Part shown: positions 42,838 through 54,348 of the stretch, in pieces | Position numbering within the stretch: the first letter of the stretch is position 1 | How the letters are laid out: every line of letters begins with the position of its first letter | Origin: Tridacna crocea | Lineage: Eukaryota; Mollusca; Bivalvia; Cardiida; Cardiidae | Assembly (NCBI GenBank): GCA_943736015.1 | Contig: OX031071.1 | Location: forward strand, 188,501-252,500 | DNA: 64,000 nucleotides | Reading direction: 5' to 3' | Position numbers and translations under genes: made by a program | Notes under the pieces: generated by a model | What the model saw: only the letters and a program-made list of their open reading frames with translations | Told to the model about the DNA's origin: nothing | Databases searched by the model: none

Positions 42838-42960
42838 CTTTAGCTCAGTGGTTAAGGTATTAGTCTTTTAAATTTGAAAAGTGAAGGTCTTTGCCACTCT
42901 GGTTTAAATCCTAGCTGGACGGTTTATACTTCAGCTATACATTTGTTGGGAACTTTCATG
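42838..42960 (+). mobile_element. Second tRNA-derived SINE head (host of the insertion)
   Basis: ttagctcagtggttaagg A-box region and ggtttaaatcc B-box-like sequence; its start lies at about 42551, split by the inserted SINE. Confidence 0.55.
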
Positions 42961-43018
42961 TTTGTAAGTGTTGTTGTTGTTGTTTAAGTTTCGTCATTCT
43001 GTTAGCAATGAAGTGCTG

Positions 43019-43248
43019 TTAACTCTTTACCACACAATCCCAACTTTTAACAGCCCTCCGGGAGAAGCCTTTTGAAAACATTGTGGGAAAAGGAGAAAAT
43101 ACTGGAAATCAGCATTTTCTCCTTTTCCCACAATGTTTTCTTAGATTTCAATGACAACAATCATCTATTTCAACACATTTGAATTGTCATCTTCAGGTGC
43201 TTTCATTTTGGACAGGTCTAAAATGTTCATGTGTAGTAAGGAGATAAG
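43019..43248 (-). mobile_element. A-type MITE
   Basis: Left TTAA; right end gataa. Confidence 0.78.
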
Positions 43249-43642
43249 TAAAATTTTAGAAGAAAAAATAAATGCCTTTGAGAAGCAGTAACTCATTTTA
43301 CCACGTTTTTGAAAGATTTCACTTGATTTAAAAAAGTGCATTTTTTACAATATTGAATAACAGGAGACTGTAAATATTTTACAGTTCCTTAGTCACACAA
43401 ACAGAACTGTTTGTTGTCCAGCTTTTAAAAGTATTAATTGAAAAGTAGAATTTGCATCGTGAAAGCAAGAGCTTTTTTCTCGCCAGTCTATTGTCAACTA
43501 TTTACGGCTTGGCTATTTTTGAAGAAAACCTTGAAGTAGCCCTGATGTTGTCTGTGTCTGTGTGTGAGAAATTTGACATTTTTTCTTTCCTTTATACAAC
43601 TGGTTGTGACTTTTAGTAAAGTTGAAATTAGCTTGTTTCATT

Positions 43643-43764
43643 ATTGAAAACACTGTGGGAAAAGGAGAAAATGGTGGTAACCAGCATTTTCTCCTTTTCC
43701 TAGCATGTTTTCTATCCTGCTGGTAACAAATTTCAGTTTTTGACTTACGTTGCAAAGAGTTAAA
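43643..43764 (-). mobile_element. A-type MITE, both arms shortened
   Basis: Core aatggtggtaaccagcattt; right TTAA. Confidence 0.65.
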
Positions 43765-43785
43765 CTACCATTTCACAGAGTAAAG

Positions 43786-43886
43786 CCCATCGATAGGTGA
43801 GTGCAACACAATTCTAAGTGCCTGAACCTAACCCTGTACAATGTACAAACACTTAGAATAGTGTTGCACTGACTTACCGATATAAT
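43786..43886. repeat. Hairpin MITE, about 100 bp
   Basis: gtgcaacacaattctaagtg is inverted as cacttagaatagtgttgcac around a 20-bp loop. Confidence 0.55.
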
Positions 43887-44160
43887 GATAGATATAATTT
43901 TATAGTTTAGCTTTCTGTATGAATTGTTATCTAGTCCTGATAGTTTGTCACTTATACTTTTGAAGGATAAATTGGAAGGATTTTTCTTAATATATAATTG
44001 TTTGAAGCATAATGTACTGAAACATGATGTGTCCGAGAAAAAGTGCTCTCTTTTAATCATATATTGTGTTGTGAGTTTTTCCTGTATGTGAAAATGCAAA
44101 CAAATGCATGCTTGATAAATGCTTAAATACTTCCACAGCATTTTCTAAGCATTAAAGCAC

Positions 44161-44280
44161 CCTTCAGAACTATAGCTGGCTTTTGTGGTCAGTGTATATC
44201 AAGATAACGGCTGCACAGAAGGTGCTGTCTGATCTTTTATTTATGTTGTCCATTTTCCTGAGAAATTCTTTTTGAAAGTA
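44161..44280. repeat. gatcagactgcaca hairpin repeat, copy 6
   Basis: Diverged copy. Confidence 0.45.
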
Positions 44281-44579
44281 ACCTAGATGTCATAGACCTC
44301 TACCCATTGTGTGTGTGTCCATCTGTCGGTGCATTCACTTTTACTTTAAACATCTTCTCGGAAACTTCCCATCTTGTTTACGTGTACCAGGATTCAAGAA
44401 AAATCAGCTCTGTGGTCAAATATTGCTTTGCCCTGGGATCATTATTTTCACTTGGGCTTTTGCAGTGAATATTGATCTTGTTCTAAAATTGTTAAGTTGG
44501 GTATGTATGGTTTGTTCTTAATAGCTAGTGGAGCAATAAAGGGCCAGTAGGGCCCTCTTGTTGTGGTCTTGTCTCTAGT

Positions 44580-44843
44580 CTGGCCTGCCCGGGTGGCTCA
44601 GTGGTGAGCGTGTCGGACTCACGATCTGATGGTTGTGAGTTCGATAACCGGTTAAGGCGAACTTTCTTTCCGGCATATTTTGGCCTCTCACCTCTGCTGA
44701 AGCATGTGAGAAAAGTAGTCAGTGGCTTTAGAAAGAAAGTTGTGTTAGTACTGGTGTGAGCCAGGAAACATATGTGCATCACCGACCGCCATGATATGAC
44801 CTTAGCTGTTAAAGTGGCGTTAAACCCCAATACAACCAACCAA
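44580..44843 (+). mobile_element. tRNA-derived SINE, full length
   Basis: Same family as 42575. Perfect 12-bp duplication cttgtctctagt at 44568-44579 and 44844-44855. B-box gagttcgataa retained. Confidence 0.88.
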
Positions 44844-45106
44844 CTTGTCTCTAGTTTAAAATGTCTGTTGAGTTTATTTTGAACTCTGAAGCTTAAAGTT
44901 CTCAATGGGGTATTAGGTTAATACCTGAAATTTCTCGCAATGTTTGCTGAAGGCCTCATGCTCATTATTGTTAAAACCTTCAACAATACTACTGGTGGAT
45001 GTGTGTGTTAGAAAAATTGTTTTTTGAGTTTGTCATTATATACCATTTTGTTGTGATATTTATAAATGACCTGCAATCCACAAAAAGGGGCATCCAGACA
45101 TTTGCT

Positions 45107-45372
45107 TTCCCCATTACCACACAATCCCTACTTTTGATGATCCTGAGAAAGAAGCCTTTAGAAAACATTGTGAGAAAAGGAAAAAATGCTGGAAACTAGT
45201 ATTTTTTCCTTTTCCCACAATGTTTTCTGGAAACTAGCATTTTTTCCTTTTCCCACAATGTTTTCTATCCCTCACAAAACTCATTTCAAATTTTCATTCA
45301 CTTTTCTTTTGTCATCTGCAAATGCTTTCGATTTGGACAAGCCTAAAATATTGTCATTTGGTAATGAGTTAG
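45107..45372 (-). mobile_element. A-type MITE with a duplicated right core arm
   Basis: tggaaactag...ttttcccacaatgttttc occurs twice (45190-45228 and 45228-45265). Confidence 0.75.
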
Positions 45373-45638
45373 AGTGTCTTTCTTGATTAGCCTGCTCAGT
45401 TTGTGCAGGCTAATCAGAAACAACACTGTCTGTTCTTTTGAAATCTTCTGGTTTGGGCAAGTCTAGTGCAGGACAAAATTTAATAAATTCCTTAAAGTGC
45501 CTTCTCGGATTAGCCTGGGCAGATTACACAGGCTGATCCGAGACAACATTTTTCGCCAATGTCCAAATTCCCCTTTTTCAAGTGTTGAAAGCCATAATGT
45601 GTTTAAAAAGCTTTTTGTTGTGAATCAGGCTACCCACA

Positions 45639-45867
45639 TTAAGTCATTACCAAACGACAATATTTTAAGTTTGTGCAAACTGAAAGCATTTGAAGATGAC
45701 AAAATAAAAGTAACTGAAAATTTGAAAGTTCTTTTGTAAAGGATAGAAAACATTGTGGGACAAGGAGAAAATGCTGGTAAACAGCAGTTTCTCCTTTTCC
45801 CACAATGTTTTCTAAAGGCTCCTTTCCTAGGGCCATAAAAACCAGGGATTGTTTGGTGAAGGGTGAA
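45639..45867 (+). mobile_element. A-type MITE
   Basis: Left TTAA; right ggtgaa. Confidence 0.8.
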
Positions 45868-46069
45868 CACAAAGTATTCGGTGAGCCATGGTTATCCTAC
45901 TATGTCCTAAATCCATTTTATTTACTTGAACTTTTTTCTGACCTATTTCCCTTATCTAATGTGCACTTTTATCTAAGGTGATTAGTCATACATATCTGTG
46001 CTCTAGAATCAAGCCTGTAACTTGAGTAGCTGGTCTTAATCAGATGCTTTGTGAGGTGTAATATATCTG

Positions 46070-46190
46070 CAAAAAATATTGACCCAGATCAGCCTAGGCA
46101 ATATGCACAGGCTGTCCTGGGCCAAAACGTTTTGCTTTTAGGTCAATGATTTTTGCAGATGCATTAAGCCCCCTTTTCACAGAACATTTC
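46070..46190. repeat. cagcctgggcag hairpin repeat
   Basis: gacccagatcagcctaggca mirrored by caggctgtcctgggcc, ending ttaagcccccttttcacaga. Related short copies near 15765, 16682, 18975, 45485 and 62405. Confidence 0.55.
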
Positions 46191-46201
46191 TGATAATTGC
46201 A

Positions 46202-46472
46202 TACTCTACCATTATAACGTAAACAAAGAGTATACTCTACCGTTATAACGTAAACAAAGAGTATGGTCTACCGTTATAAAGAGTATGGTCTACCATTATA
46301 ATGTAAACAAAGAGTACGGTCTACCATTATAACGTCAACAAAGAGTATACTTTACCATTATAACGTCAACAAAGAGTATGGTCTGCCGTTATAACGTAAA
46401 CAAAGAGTATACTCAACCGTTATAATGTAAACAAAGAGTATGGTCTACCGTTACAACGTAAACAAAGAGTAT
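46202..46472. repeat. 31-bp minisatellite, nine units
   Basis: Units of taccgttataacgtaaacaa plus agagtatactc, one shortened to 22 bp. Confidence 0.85.
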
Positions 46473-46621
46473 GATCACCCTATTTGCTTGCCTTATTTTT
46501 ATTGATAATGTGATATTTATCTGTGTTGTGGTCTCATGCATGTTGTGATGTATTTTCCAATTTTGTATTTACAGGCCAATTAGATGCTATAAGTTATAAA
46601 AAATGTGGTGGTGAAATACAT

Positions 46622-46861
46622 TGTAATTTATTACCAAACGACAATATTTTTGGCTTGTCCAAAATCGAAAGCATTTGTGGACGAGTGAGACGACAAAATG
46701 AAACTGACTGAAAATTAAAAATTTGTTTTGTGAAGAGTAGAAAACATTGTGGGAAAAGGAGAAAATGCTGGTTACCAGCATTTTCTCCTTTTCCCGCAAT
46801 GTTTTCTTTAGGCTTCTCTCTCAGGGTCGTCAAAAAGAGGGATTGAGTGGTAATGGGTTAA
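46622..46861 (+). mobile_element. A-type MITE
   Basis: Intact palindrome; right TTAA; left gtaa. Confidence 0.82.
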
Positions 46862-46972
46862 TTCAAATTGTACCATCCAAAAGTATGGAAATTATTGTGA
46901 CAATGACAATCTGTTGTTGTATTTAAGGTCCAAGTGGAAGTCACTGGGAAAAAAAATCAGTTTCAAACAAGC

Positions 46973-47519
46973 TTAAAGGTGGATATTTAGAATTTTCACA
47001 TCACAACAAATTAAAAAAAATATATATGTCACTGAAATTTATATAAAAAAACAGTAGAAATCATCAATAATTAAGAATCATAGAATTACAAAAATAATTT
47101 TTTTGGTGGTATTCACTTAAAAGGCTACGTAGCCTCTTAAGCTATTTTTAGATTTCCCCCCAAAATCAAAAAAGCATTGTGGGAATGTTAAGTGAATTGC
47201 TCGTGACTTATGATTATTAAATTCCATAACATAACAAACATTTAATTATTTTCCATAATGTCTAGAACTTCGGATGCTATGTTTGAAGCTTCGTCTGTAT
47301 ATTTCCGGTATGTAAATGAGCAAGTTGCTCATGTATAAATAGACAGTGTTCCCTACAGTGTCGACCTGGGCTGTAGTAAATCTCTAATTTATCTAGCTGT
47401 TGGATGGTTTTCGACTACTGGGGTTTAATGAATGAAAATTATAAGGCTTCGGAAGTACAAGGATGATTTTTTTGTATTTTTGTAAAGTTTTGTCCCAAAA
47501 TCTGAAGGGCCACCTTTAA
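46973..47519. mobile_element. TTAA-flanked TIR element, copy 1
   Basis: Begins TTAA-aggtgg and ends ccacct-TTAA. Repeated in inverse orientation at 51937-53855. Contains an unoccupied TTAA (47147-47150) that is occupied by a MITE in the other copy. Confidence 0.7.
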
Positions 47520-47564
47520 GAAGTAAAGTAACAATAAAATATATGTGAAAATAGCAGGTGTTTA

Positions 47565-47932
47565 AATGCATTGGATTGCAGCAGGCTGGGTAGTTCTTGT
47601 TCCAAATCGTATATTTTTTTCTTAATTCAAATAGGGTTTGGAATGGGAATCAATTGGCCTGTGGGACCCCGTGTGGTTTTAATCCGGGGTATAAGAATAA
47701 ACCACTGCAGTTCCATGATGGTCACATCTGCCATTTCATCTGGCAGAACAAACATGACAAAAGGGGCATCATTTTGTGTTTCGTCCATTTCTCATTTATC
47801 ATGTTTGTCTTACGTTGTTGCACATATATGTTATTTTCACCTCGCATTATTGTTTACTAAGTAAGTGCGCCCAATATGACCTAAGTTGTCGACAGGCCCT
47901 AAAATGCTATTCATTCATTCATTCATTCTTTA
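47565..47932 (+). repeat. Repeat with ATTC tail, copy 1
   Basis: gcagcaggctgggtagttct start, gtgcgcccaatatgacctaa near the end, then cattcattcattcattc. A tailed retroposon, class unknown. Confidence 0.6.
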
Positions 47933-48042
47933 AATGCATTGGAATTTGTATCTTGCCATTTAAAAGTATAGAAATTATTGTGACAATGACAATCTGTCAT
48001 CTTACGGTCAGTCCAAGTGTTAGTCGCTGAAACTAAACTAGG

Positions 48043-48249
48043 TTAACTCATTACCAGACGACAAAATTATAGACTGTTCCAAATTGAAAGCATTTGCAGA
48101 CGACAAAACTAAAGTGACTAAAAAATTGGAATTTGTTTTGGGAAGGGTAGAAAACCTGGTAACCAGCATTTTCTCCTTTTCCCACAATGTTTTCCCAAAA
48201 CTTCTTTCTGAGGGTCATCAAAAGTAGGGTTTGTGTGGTAATGGGTTAA
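48043..48249 (+). mobile_element. A-type MITE, left core arm deleted
   Basis: TTAA at both ends; core starts at ctggtaaccag. Confidence 0.8.
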
Positions 48250-48423
48250 AACTTGTTTACTCTTTGCCTGATTTTAAAATTCTTTTTTCCTGCAAGGGTC
48301 GAACATGATGTCCCAAGTACAAGACAACATACTGTCATCTCAAGAATATTTTCCATGCTTTTAAATGGTATGGTTAAAATTGAAATGAATTAGGAATCCT
48401 ACTTTAACATTTTGGCCTATACT

Positions 48424-48945
48424 CATCTTCGCGAGCCAAGGTTATGATCACTGCGTGGATCTTACCTTGGTGGATGGACATGCCCCCTATGGATGCTGCT
48501 TATTATATCCCTTTACATCGTATTTTTTATAGCCAGTGAAATGTCGTTTTACAAGCCGCTTATGAATACAATAATTCAACATGAAGCAATAACCACAAAC
48601 ATACTTTGACAGTCCATGGTCAGGTGCTGGGATATAGCCTAAAACATCTGCTAATTGATTGGTCACATTGAAACTTTATTTAAATATTGTTCGTCTATGT
48701 TTTCTTCCGTAATAAATCATTACAGATCCTGCACATATCCACGTAGGTATTCATGTTTACCTTCTATTTTTATCGTGACCCTGTTCTATTTTTATCACAG
48801 ATAAAATGCTACGAGTGATTTGATTTGATGCAGCTAGAGCTAGCTGCAACCAATGAAAATGCATATCAGGTGATTGTTGAAATCAAGCTCGATCCGCCAA
48901 GGGTCCAGTAGCGTGGTGGATCATAACCCTTGGCTTGCGAAGATG
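48424..48945. mobile_element. TIR element with 9-bp target duplication
   Basis: Ends catcttcgcgagccaagg and its imperfect inverse; flanks gcctatact and gcctgtact (one mismatch). 522 bp, non-coding. Mutator-like by duplication size. Confidence 0.65.
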
Positions 48946-49464
48946 GCCTGTACTGGGTCTTTGGAGATAGGGTGACCAAGCTACAGTTAATTTAGTGTGA
49001 GATTTCATTTTTCTGTCAGGGACTGACAAGCAAACCGACCATACATTGTAGTCTTCTTCATAGTAATATACATATTTTTAAACGGTATGTTTCAAATTTA
49101 AATGCATTTTAACATCTGCATTGTTCACCTTTTTCTGACTGAAATTTTTTTTTTCTGCCAGCGACTAACATTTGGCCCTGCCACACAATACCAGGTTGTC
49201 ATCATCAAAATATTTTCCATACTTTTAAATGGTTTGCTTTTAATGATTAGATCATGATTGTGACGTTCAACTTTTGCTGATTTTTGTTTTGTATTTGTGT
49301 TGTGTATGGTCTAGTATTATTTTTCACAAAAGTTATGCATACATTTTTTGCTTAAGTATAAGGTATATATTTACTATTGCTAGGTGTTCAAAAAAACGCT
49401 ATTAAGTTATTTGTAAATAAATTTGATACAGCAACATATGTAGTTCTTTTGTTTTATTTTCTTT

Positions 49465-49680
49465 ACAGTCCTACGTGGCTCAGTGACAAAGTGGAAATCT
49501 CGTAACCTGGAGGTCCCTGGTTCGAGCGTAGCTAGACACACTGGTTCTTTTGTCGGAGTGTCCTTGAGCACAACCGTCATGCTGATGAAACTAAGGACAT
49601 AGATCAGCTTTTGAAAAATTATTTCAAAACCCAAGGCTTTGTCAAGACTTGATTTTCTAAACCCTAGGAGCAATATATGT
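49465..49680 (+). mobile_element. tRNA-derived SINE of another family
   Basis: cgtggctcagtgacaaagtg A-box region and ctggttcgagcgtag B box; unlike the 42575 family downstream. Confidence 0.5.
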
Positions 49681-49804
49681 TCCTAATTAATATTGGGCTG
49701 CCTGATTCTATTGTGTTGTGTGTTTGGTTAGAAAAATGTGGTTTTTTTTTATAATAGAAATGTTTTCAGCTGTATGTCAGTGGAATATAATGCAGCAACG
49801 TCTG

Positions 49805-50073
49805 TTCAGGTAGCCTAGTGAACAAAATGGACTTCGTGGTAGCAGGATACTTTTCTCCTATTAAAGCCCGGCTGGATAAGTATCCTGCTTGTGACCAAAT
49901 AGAAATGGGCTCGGTAACCGATTTAGGCAAACGTTCTTTCCAGCAGTTTTAGGCCTTTTACCTCTGATGAGGGTGAGAAAATAAGTGTGTCGCTTTGATA
50001 TAAAAGTGTATCAGTACCGATATGATATGACATCTGTGTTAAAAAAGCATTTAACTCCAATACAATCAATCCA
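49805..50073 (+). mobile_element. tRNA-derived SINE, diverged
   Basis: ggtagcctagtgaacaaaat head; tail aactccaatacaatcaatcc matches the 42575 family. Confidence 0.55.
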
Positions 50074-50289
50074 AACAAAATTCTCTTATTTTAAGTCAAA
50101 GACAACGTAGTTAATATTGAGGAATATTATGAAGATCACTCCAAGAACGAGGACACGGTGTTCATAGGGCAGGGCAAAGACAATTCTCTTATTAAAAGTC
50201 AAAAACGACCAAACTCTGAAGATGGGTAACGTTGCATTATGAAAATCTTTTCGCGAACGAGGCCAGGTGTTCACAGGTCTGGTAATCCA

Positions 50290-50480
50290 GAGCAATGTCT
50301 CTAACATGTCTATCCCCGTGGGGTCCCGGGTTTTTTTTACTTTATAGAATAGGACCTCGGCCTTTCTCTATGGCATGTCGTAGAAGGCGACTAAAATTAG
50401 AGACAAACGGCTGCTTTCCTCGTAATTCGTAGGATTGCAGCAGGCTGGGTAGTTCTTATTCCAAATCCTATATTTTTTAA
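50290..50480 (+). repeat. 5' part of the ATTC-tailed repeat
   Basis: atcccc and tcgtagaaggcgactaaa upstream of the same gcagcaggctgggtagttct; lacks the tail. Confidence 0.5.
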
Positions 50481-50882
50481 ATCGCCATTCTGTCAAGAAT
50501 GGCAGATTTATTGCAGTCGGGGAGGTAGGGTGAAATGGGTTAAAAGTTGTAAGTGGATTCCTGAATCTTCATGGTTTTTTTCAAGATAGGATGAGCCTAT
50601 TAACTCGAAATTTCCGTGCAACACTATCGTAACTCTGAATAAATCTTACAGCTTTTTACGATGTGATTGTAATCACTAATTTTATGTGTTCATCCGCAGA
50701 AAAAAAAATGACAGATTAGAAATTGTCGCCGTATCTGAAAATGTTTGATTAATACATGGTTAGAAATGAATTTTGAAATCATGCGTTTGTTTGATTTATT
50801 CTCATATGTCTTTTTCTTTAATTAAATTCGTTGGTTTAAATTTTTGAAACGCGTATGAATCAAATAACATGCGGGGAGCTAA

Positions 50883-50968
50883 TGACGTCATAACGCGCCT
50901 TGCAAGCGAGGAAAAAGGATCTCTACAACTTTCAGGCATCAGCTAGTCCATCCATCTTAAATACGTCG
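50883..50968 (+). promoter_or_regulatory. Candidate promoter and first exon with a CRE palindrome
   Basis: TGACGTCA (50883-50890) is followed by CG-containing sequence and a strong donor ATACGTCG|gtaagtg at 50969, in a stretch otherwise free of repeats. It could be the 5' non-coding exon of the OB-fold locus 3 kb downstream. Inferred from motif and splice signal only. Confidence 0.25.
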
Positions 50969-52080
50969 GTAAGTGACCAAAGTGGTTATTTTCTATTTGC
51001 CTGGTTCTACTTGATAGTACGCCTGATCTATGATTATTAAACTTTGTGGTAGGAAAAATAAATCTGTTGACCCAGTTTCTGTTCGCAGTGTTGTGGTGTC
51101 GCCATTTTTTATTTCTCACGTTTTGATACTGGTCCCATTTACCGCAATGCATAGATGCATGACAGCCATTCCATCGGTTGAAGTTGAAATAAAAAATCAG
51201 GTGAAATTAATTACGACATTGACCTAATCCAAATTACTATACAAATCGATATCGCTAGAACTATAATCTGACTACCCGAATATATGTACACTTTCGATAA
51301 GATCACGAATTGTCGGCTAGACAAAATTTGTCAAGTAACTTGGCAAAACTTTAGAAAAGCGAAATTACGGACGATCGTTGACCCCTATAAATCGTGAATG
51401 TTCTAAATGCTCAACTGAACCATGAGCGCAGGTAAAATCTACGAATTTAGTATAAATTCATCTCTTTTTCCAAAGGAAGGGGGTCAACTCGGCCTGCTAC
51501 ACGATCGGCCCATGAATCAACTCGGCCTGGTGTCATCTCGGTCCAATTAAATTGCATTTGGCAAAATGAGGTATCAGATATGAAATTAATTTAAATTTGT
51601 ATACTTTAGGTATAATAAGTGATTCTGAGATGGTATTGAGTATGTACTTGTCAGAATATGGCAGAAAGAGCATTCAGTTACAAATGGTTGAGGTGTTCAG
51701 CTAGTGCTCATAAACATGTCATCTCATTTTAAATTGGTACCAACTTGCTTTAATTATTTCAGTCTGGCAAGAACTTTTCTCATTTGGTGGAAGTGATGGC
51801 GTAAGGAAAAATAGCCACGGAATCCTGTGTGTACCTTTCAACCATTACCAATTACATGATCAGAAGTCTTGTACCCTCATATTAGATCAGAGGCTGAGCG
51901 TTTAGTCTTTGTTTGGGTATGTCTGCCGGAAGGAATTTAAAGGTGGCCCTTCAGATTTTGGGATCAAAATTTTACAAAAAAGTTATCATTATACTCCCAA
52001 AGCCTCTTTTCAGCCAACAACAAGAGAAATTAGAGATTTACTACGGCCCAGGTTGACACCATCAGGAAACACTGTCTATT

Positions 52081-53309
52081 TTTATGCTCCCCGAAGGGCA
52101 AGCATATAGTCGCCGCTTCGTCTGTCCTTCCGTCTGTCCATCCAAAGTCATTTCTCCACAACCCCTGGACCAAATTGGATAAAACTTCATATATGAACTC
52201 CTTAGGGTAAGGTGCCGATATAACTTTCCTGGTTTTTCCATTTGACCCCGTGTCATGAAAAAAGGGGCTTAATGCAAAATTGCAATTTTTACTACTATCT
52301 CATTCAGTTTGTCAAAATTTCATGAAACTTCATGGTTATATTGTTTATGGAAAGATTCAGCATAGGCTCTTGCTATTTTTAATCTAGGCGTTTTTTTAAG
52401 TTGACATTCAGTCATGGAAAAAGAGTTTTCTTGCAAAATTCCAATTTTTACTAATGTCTCATTCAGTTTTGGTCAAAATTTCATTAAACTTCATGGTTAT
52501 ATTACTTTTTCAAAGTTTCACCATGTGCTCTTGTTTCTTTATCTATGTGTTTTTCAATTTGACCCTCTGTCATGGAAAAAGGGGGTTTCTTGTAAAATGC
52601 CAAGGAAAAAGGGGCCTTAAAGCAAAATTGAAATTTTTACTAATACCTTGTTCAGTTTTTGTCAAAATTTCATGAAACCTCATGGTTATATCTTGTTTTA
52701 CAAGTTTCATCATGTGCCCTTGTTATTTTCAATCTATAAAATATTAATGCGCAAATACCTCTTTCCTGGTTTCTCAATTTGAGGCTGCATCACAGAAAAA
52801 GGGGACTTCATGGAAAAATTTGTTTTTCACTTGTATCTTCTACATCTGTGCTCAAAACTTTGTGAAATTTCAAATCTGAACTTGTTTGAACATTGCCCAG
52901 GTACCTCTCTTTCGGTTTCTCAATTTCAGGCTGCAACACGGAAAAAGGGCGCTTCATGTAAAAAAATCCTTTTATGTAATATTTACTACATGACTGCTCA
53001 AAATTTTATGAAATTTCGAAATTTGAATTATTATCAAAAAATGCCAAAAATCACACACCAGTTGTATTTATTTCAATGATGCAATATTGCCTTATGGGAA
53101 AAGAGGGCTTAAAGGGGGCTTAGTGGGCTAATTGTCCTCTACAAGTTTGTCTTGGCTATCTCTAAGTTAGTAATTGCCTTTTCACTTGAATTTTTGGGGA
53201 GCACGAACAGGTCCTTTTAGGATAAAAGAAGTAAATTTATATCAATTTCATATATTTTATGATAAGCACTTGTTCGGGGAGCATAACCCATCTCTGACGG
53301 TTCTTGTTA
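52081..53309. mobile_element. Non-autonomous element with tatgctccccgaa inverted ends
   Basis: tatgctccccgaa near 52083 is inverted as ttcggggagcata near 53275. Interior has three to four diverged repeats of a catgaaacttcatggttata-type unit; no coding. Defined by comparison with the uninterrupted 47.3 kb copy. Confidence 0.6.
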
Positions 53310-53488
53310 CATGAGCAACTCGCTCATTTACATACTGGAAATACGCAAAGGAAGCTTTGAAATAAACATAAGACATTATGATTATGGAAAATAATTACAT
53401 GCTTGTTATGTTATTGAATTTAAGCGTCACCAGTCACATGCTAGTCTTTTGACATTCCCACAATGCTTTCTTGAAATCTAAAAATACT

Positions 53489-53711
53489 TTAACTCATTAC
53501 CAAACGACAATATTTTAGGCTTGTCCAAATTGAAAGCATTTGCAGACGACAAAATAAAAGTGACTGAAATTTGTTTTGTGAAGAGTAGAAAACATCGTGT
53601 GAAAAGGAGAAAATACTGGTTACCAGCATTTTCTCCTTTTCTCACAATGTTTTCTGTATAGGCTTCTTTCTCAGGGTTGTCAAAAGAAGGGATTGTGTGG
53701 TAATGGGTTAA
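53489..53711 (+). mobile_element. A-type MITE, filled site
   Basis: TTAA at both ends inside a TIR element whose other copy has one TTAA and no MITE. Confidence 0.93.
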
Positions 53712-54118
53712 GAGGCTACATAGCCTTTTAAGGGAACACCATCAAAAAAATTTTTTCTTTGTCATTTTGTGATTCTTGATTATTGATGATTTGTATTATT
53801 TTTTCATATCAATCTCAATACCAGTTAAGTTTTAAGTCATATAAATACCCACCTTGGACATGGATTTTAATTTTTTAAGAGTTGGTTTATGGGCTTTGAA
53901 ATTGCATACTTGTGTTATTTGTGGTTTGGCTTGATTGTTGAGTGCAATACCAGGTTAACTTAAATCATGTAGAGGCCATTTTCAAATTATAAATTTATGA
54001 TCATTCAAAAAAAAATGAATAAGTATAGTTCATATGTCACATATTAATCTACTTTTAATAAATAGTTTTGCACTATGTATCCAAAGCTATGAAATTATTT
54101 TTTCTTTTATTTCTGTAG

Positions 54119-54348
54119 GACAGCCTTGCCACCAAAGTAAGGGTTAACTCGAAAGAAGTAGATGTGAGAACAATAACACTGGATGATGGGACCAATAACA
54201 TGAAGGTGGGCCTGTGGCAAAATCTGTCAAGCCATGCAGTTACCCTCGGAGATGTGGTAGAAATTATTAAATAACAAACGTTATTTGCAACGAAAAACAC
54301 TATGATAATGAAGACTCTGTGTCATCAACTCAATACACAGAAATTGAG
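54119..54348 (+). pseudogene. OB-fold (RPA-like) protein exon, frameshifted
   Basis: After acceptor tttctgtag the frame reads VRTITLDDGTNNMKVGLWQN and then TLGDVVEIIK before TAA at 54272-54274. The pattern of a strand, DG-x-K-x-x-LW and GD-x-x-EI matches single OB folds related to replication protein A, a type common in mollusc proteins. In the +2 frame from 54271 the same domain resumes as ITNVICNEKHYDNEDSVSST and runs to donor GAG|gtaaga, so a one-base loss (or two-base gain) splits the exon. It keeps introns, so it is not a processed copy. Upstream exons were not found. Could be a real gene with a sequencing error. Confidence 0.5.

Larger units (their letters stand above)
51937..53855. mobile_element. 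TIR element copy 2, carrying two nested insertions
   Basis: Inverse of 46973-47519. Interrupted by a 1.2 kb tgctccccgaa element (about 52081-53309) and an A-type MITE (53489-53711). The right end has decayed. Confidence 0.65.

Noticed and set aside
48826..48875. A short exon-like segment (LELAATNENAYQ) between gatgcag and gtgatt
   Set aside because: It lies inside a transposon with defined ends, and no neighbouring exon or family match supports it.
51062..51107. A minus-strand first exon starting MATPQHCEQKLGQQ
   Set aside because: No donor site and no homology; not distinguishable from chance.
51766..51804. A 38-nt exon candidate of the OB-fold locus
   Set aside because: Splice-like ends exist, but its phase does not fit the exon at 54119 and no peptide similarity is visible.
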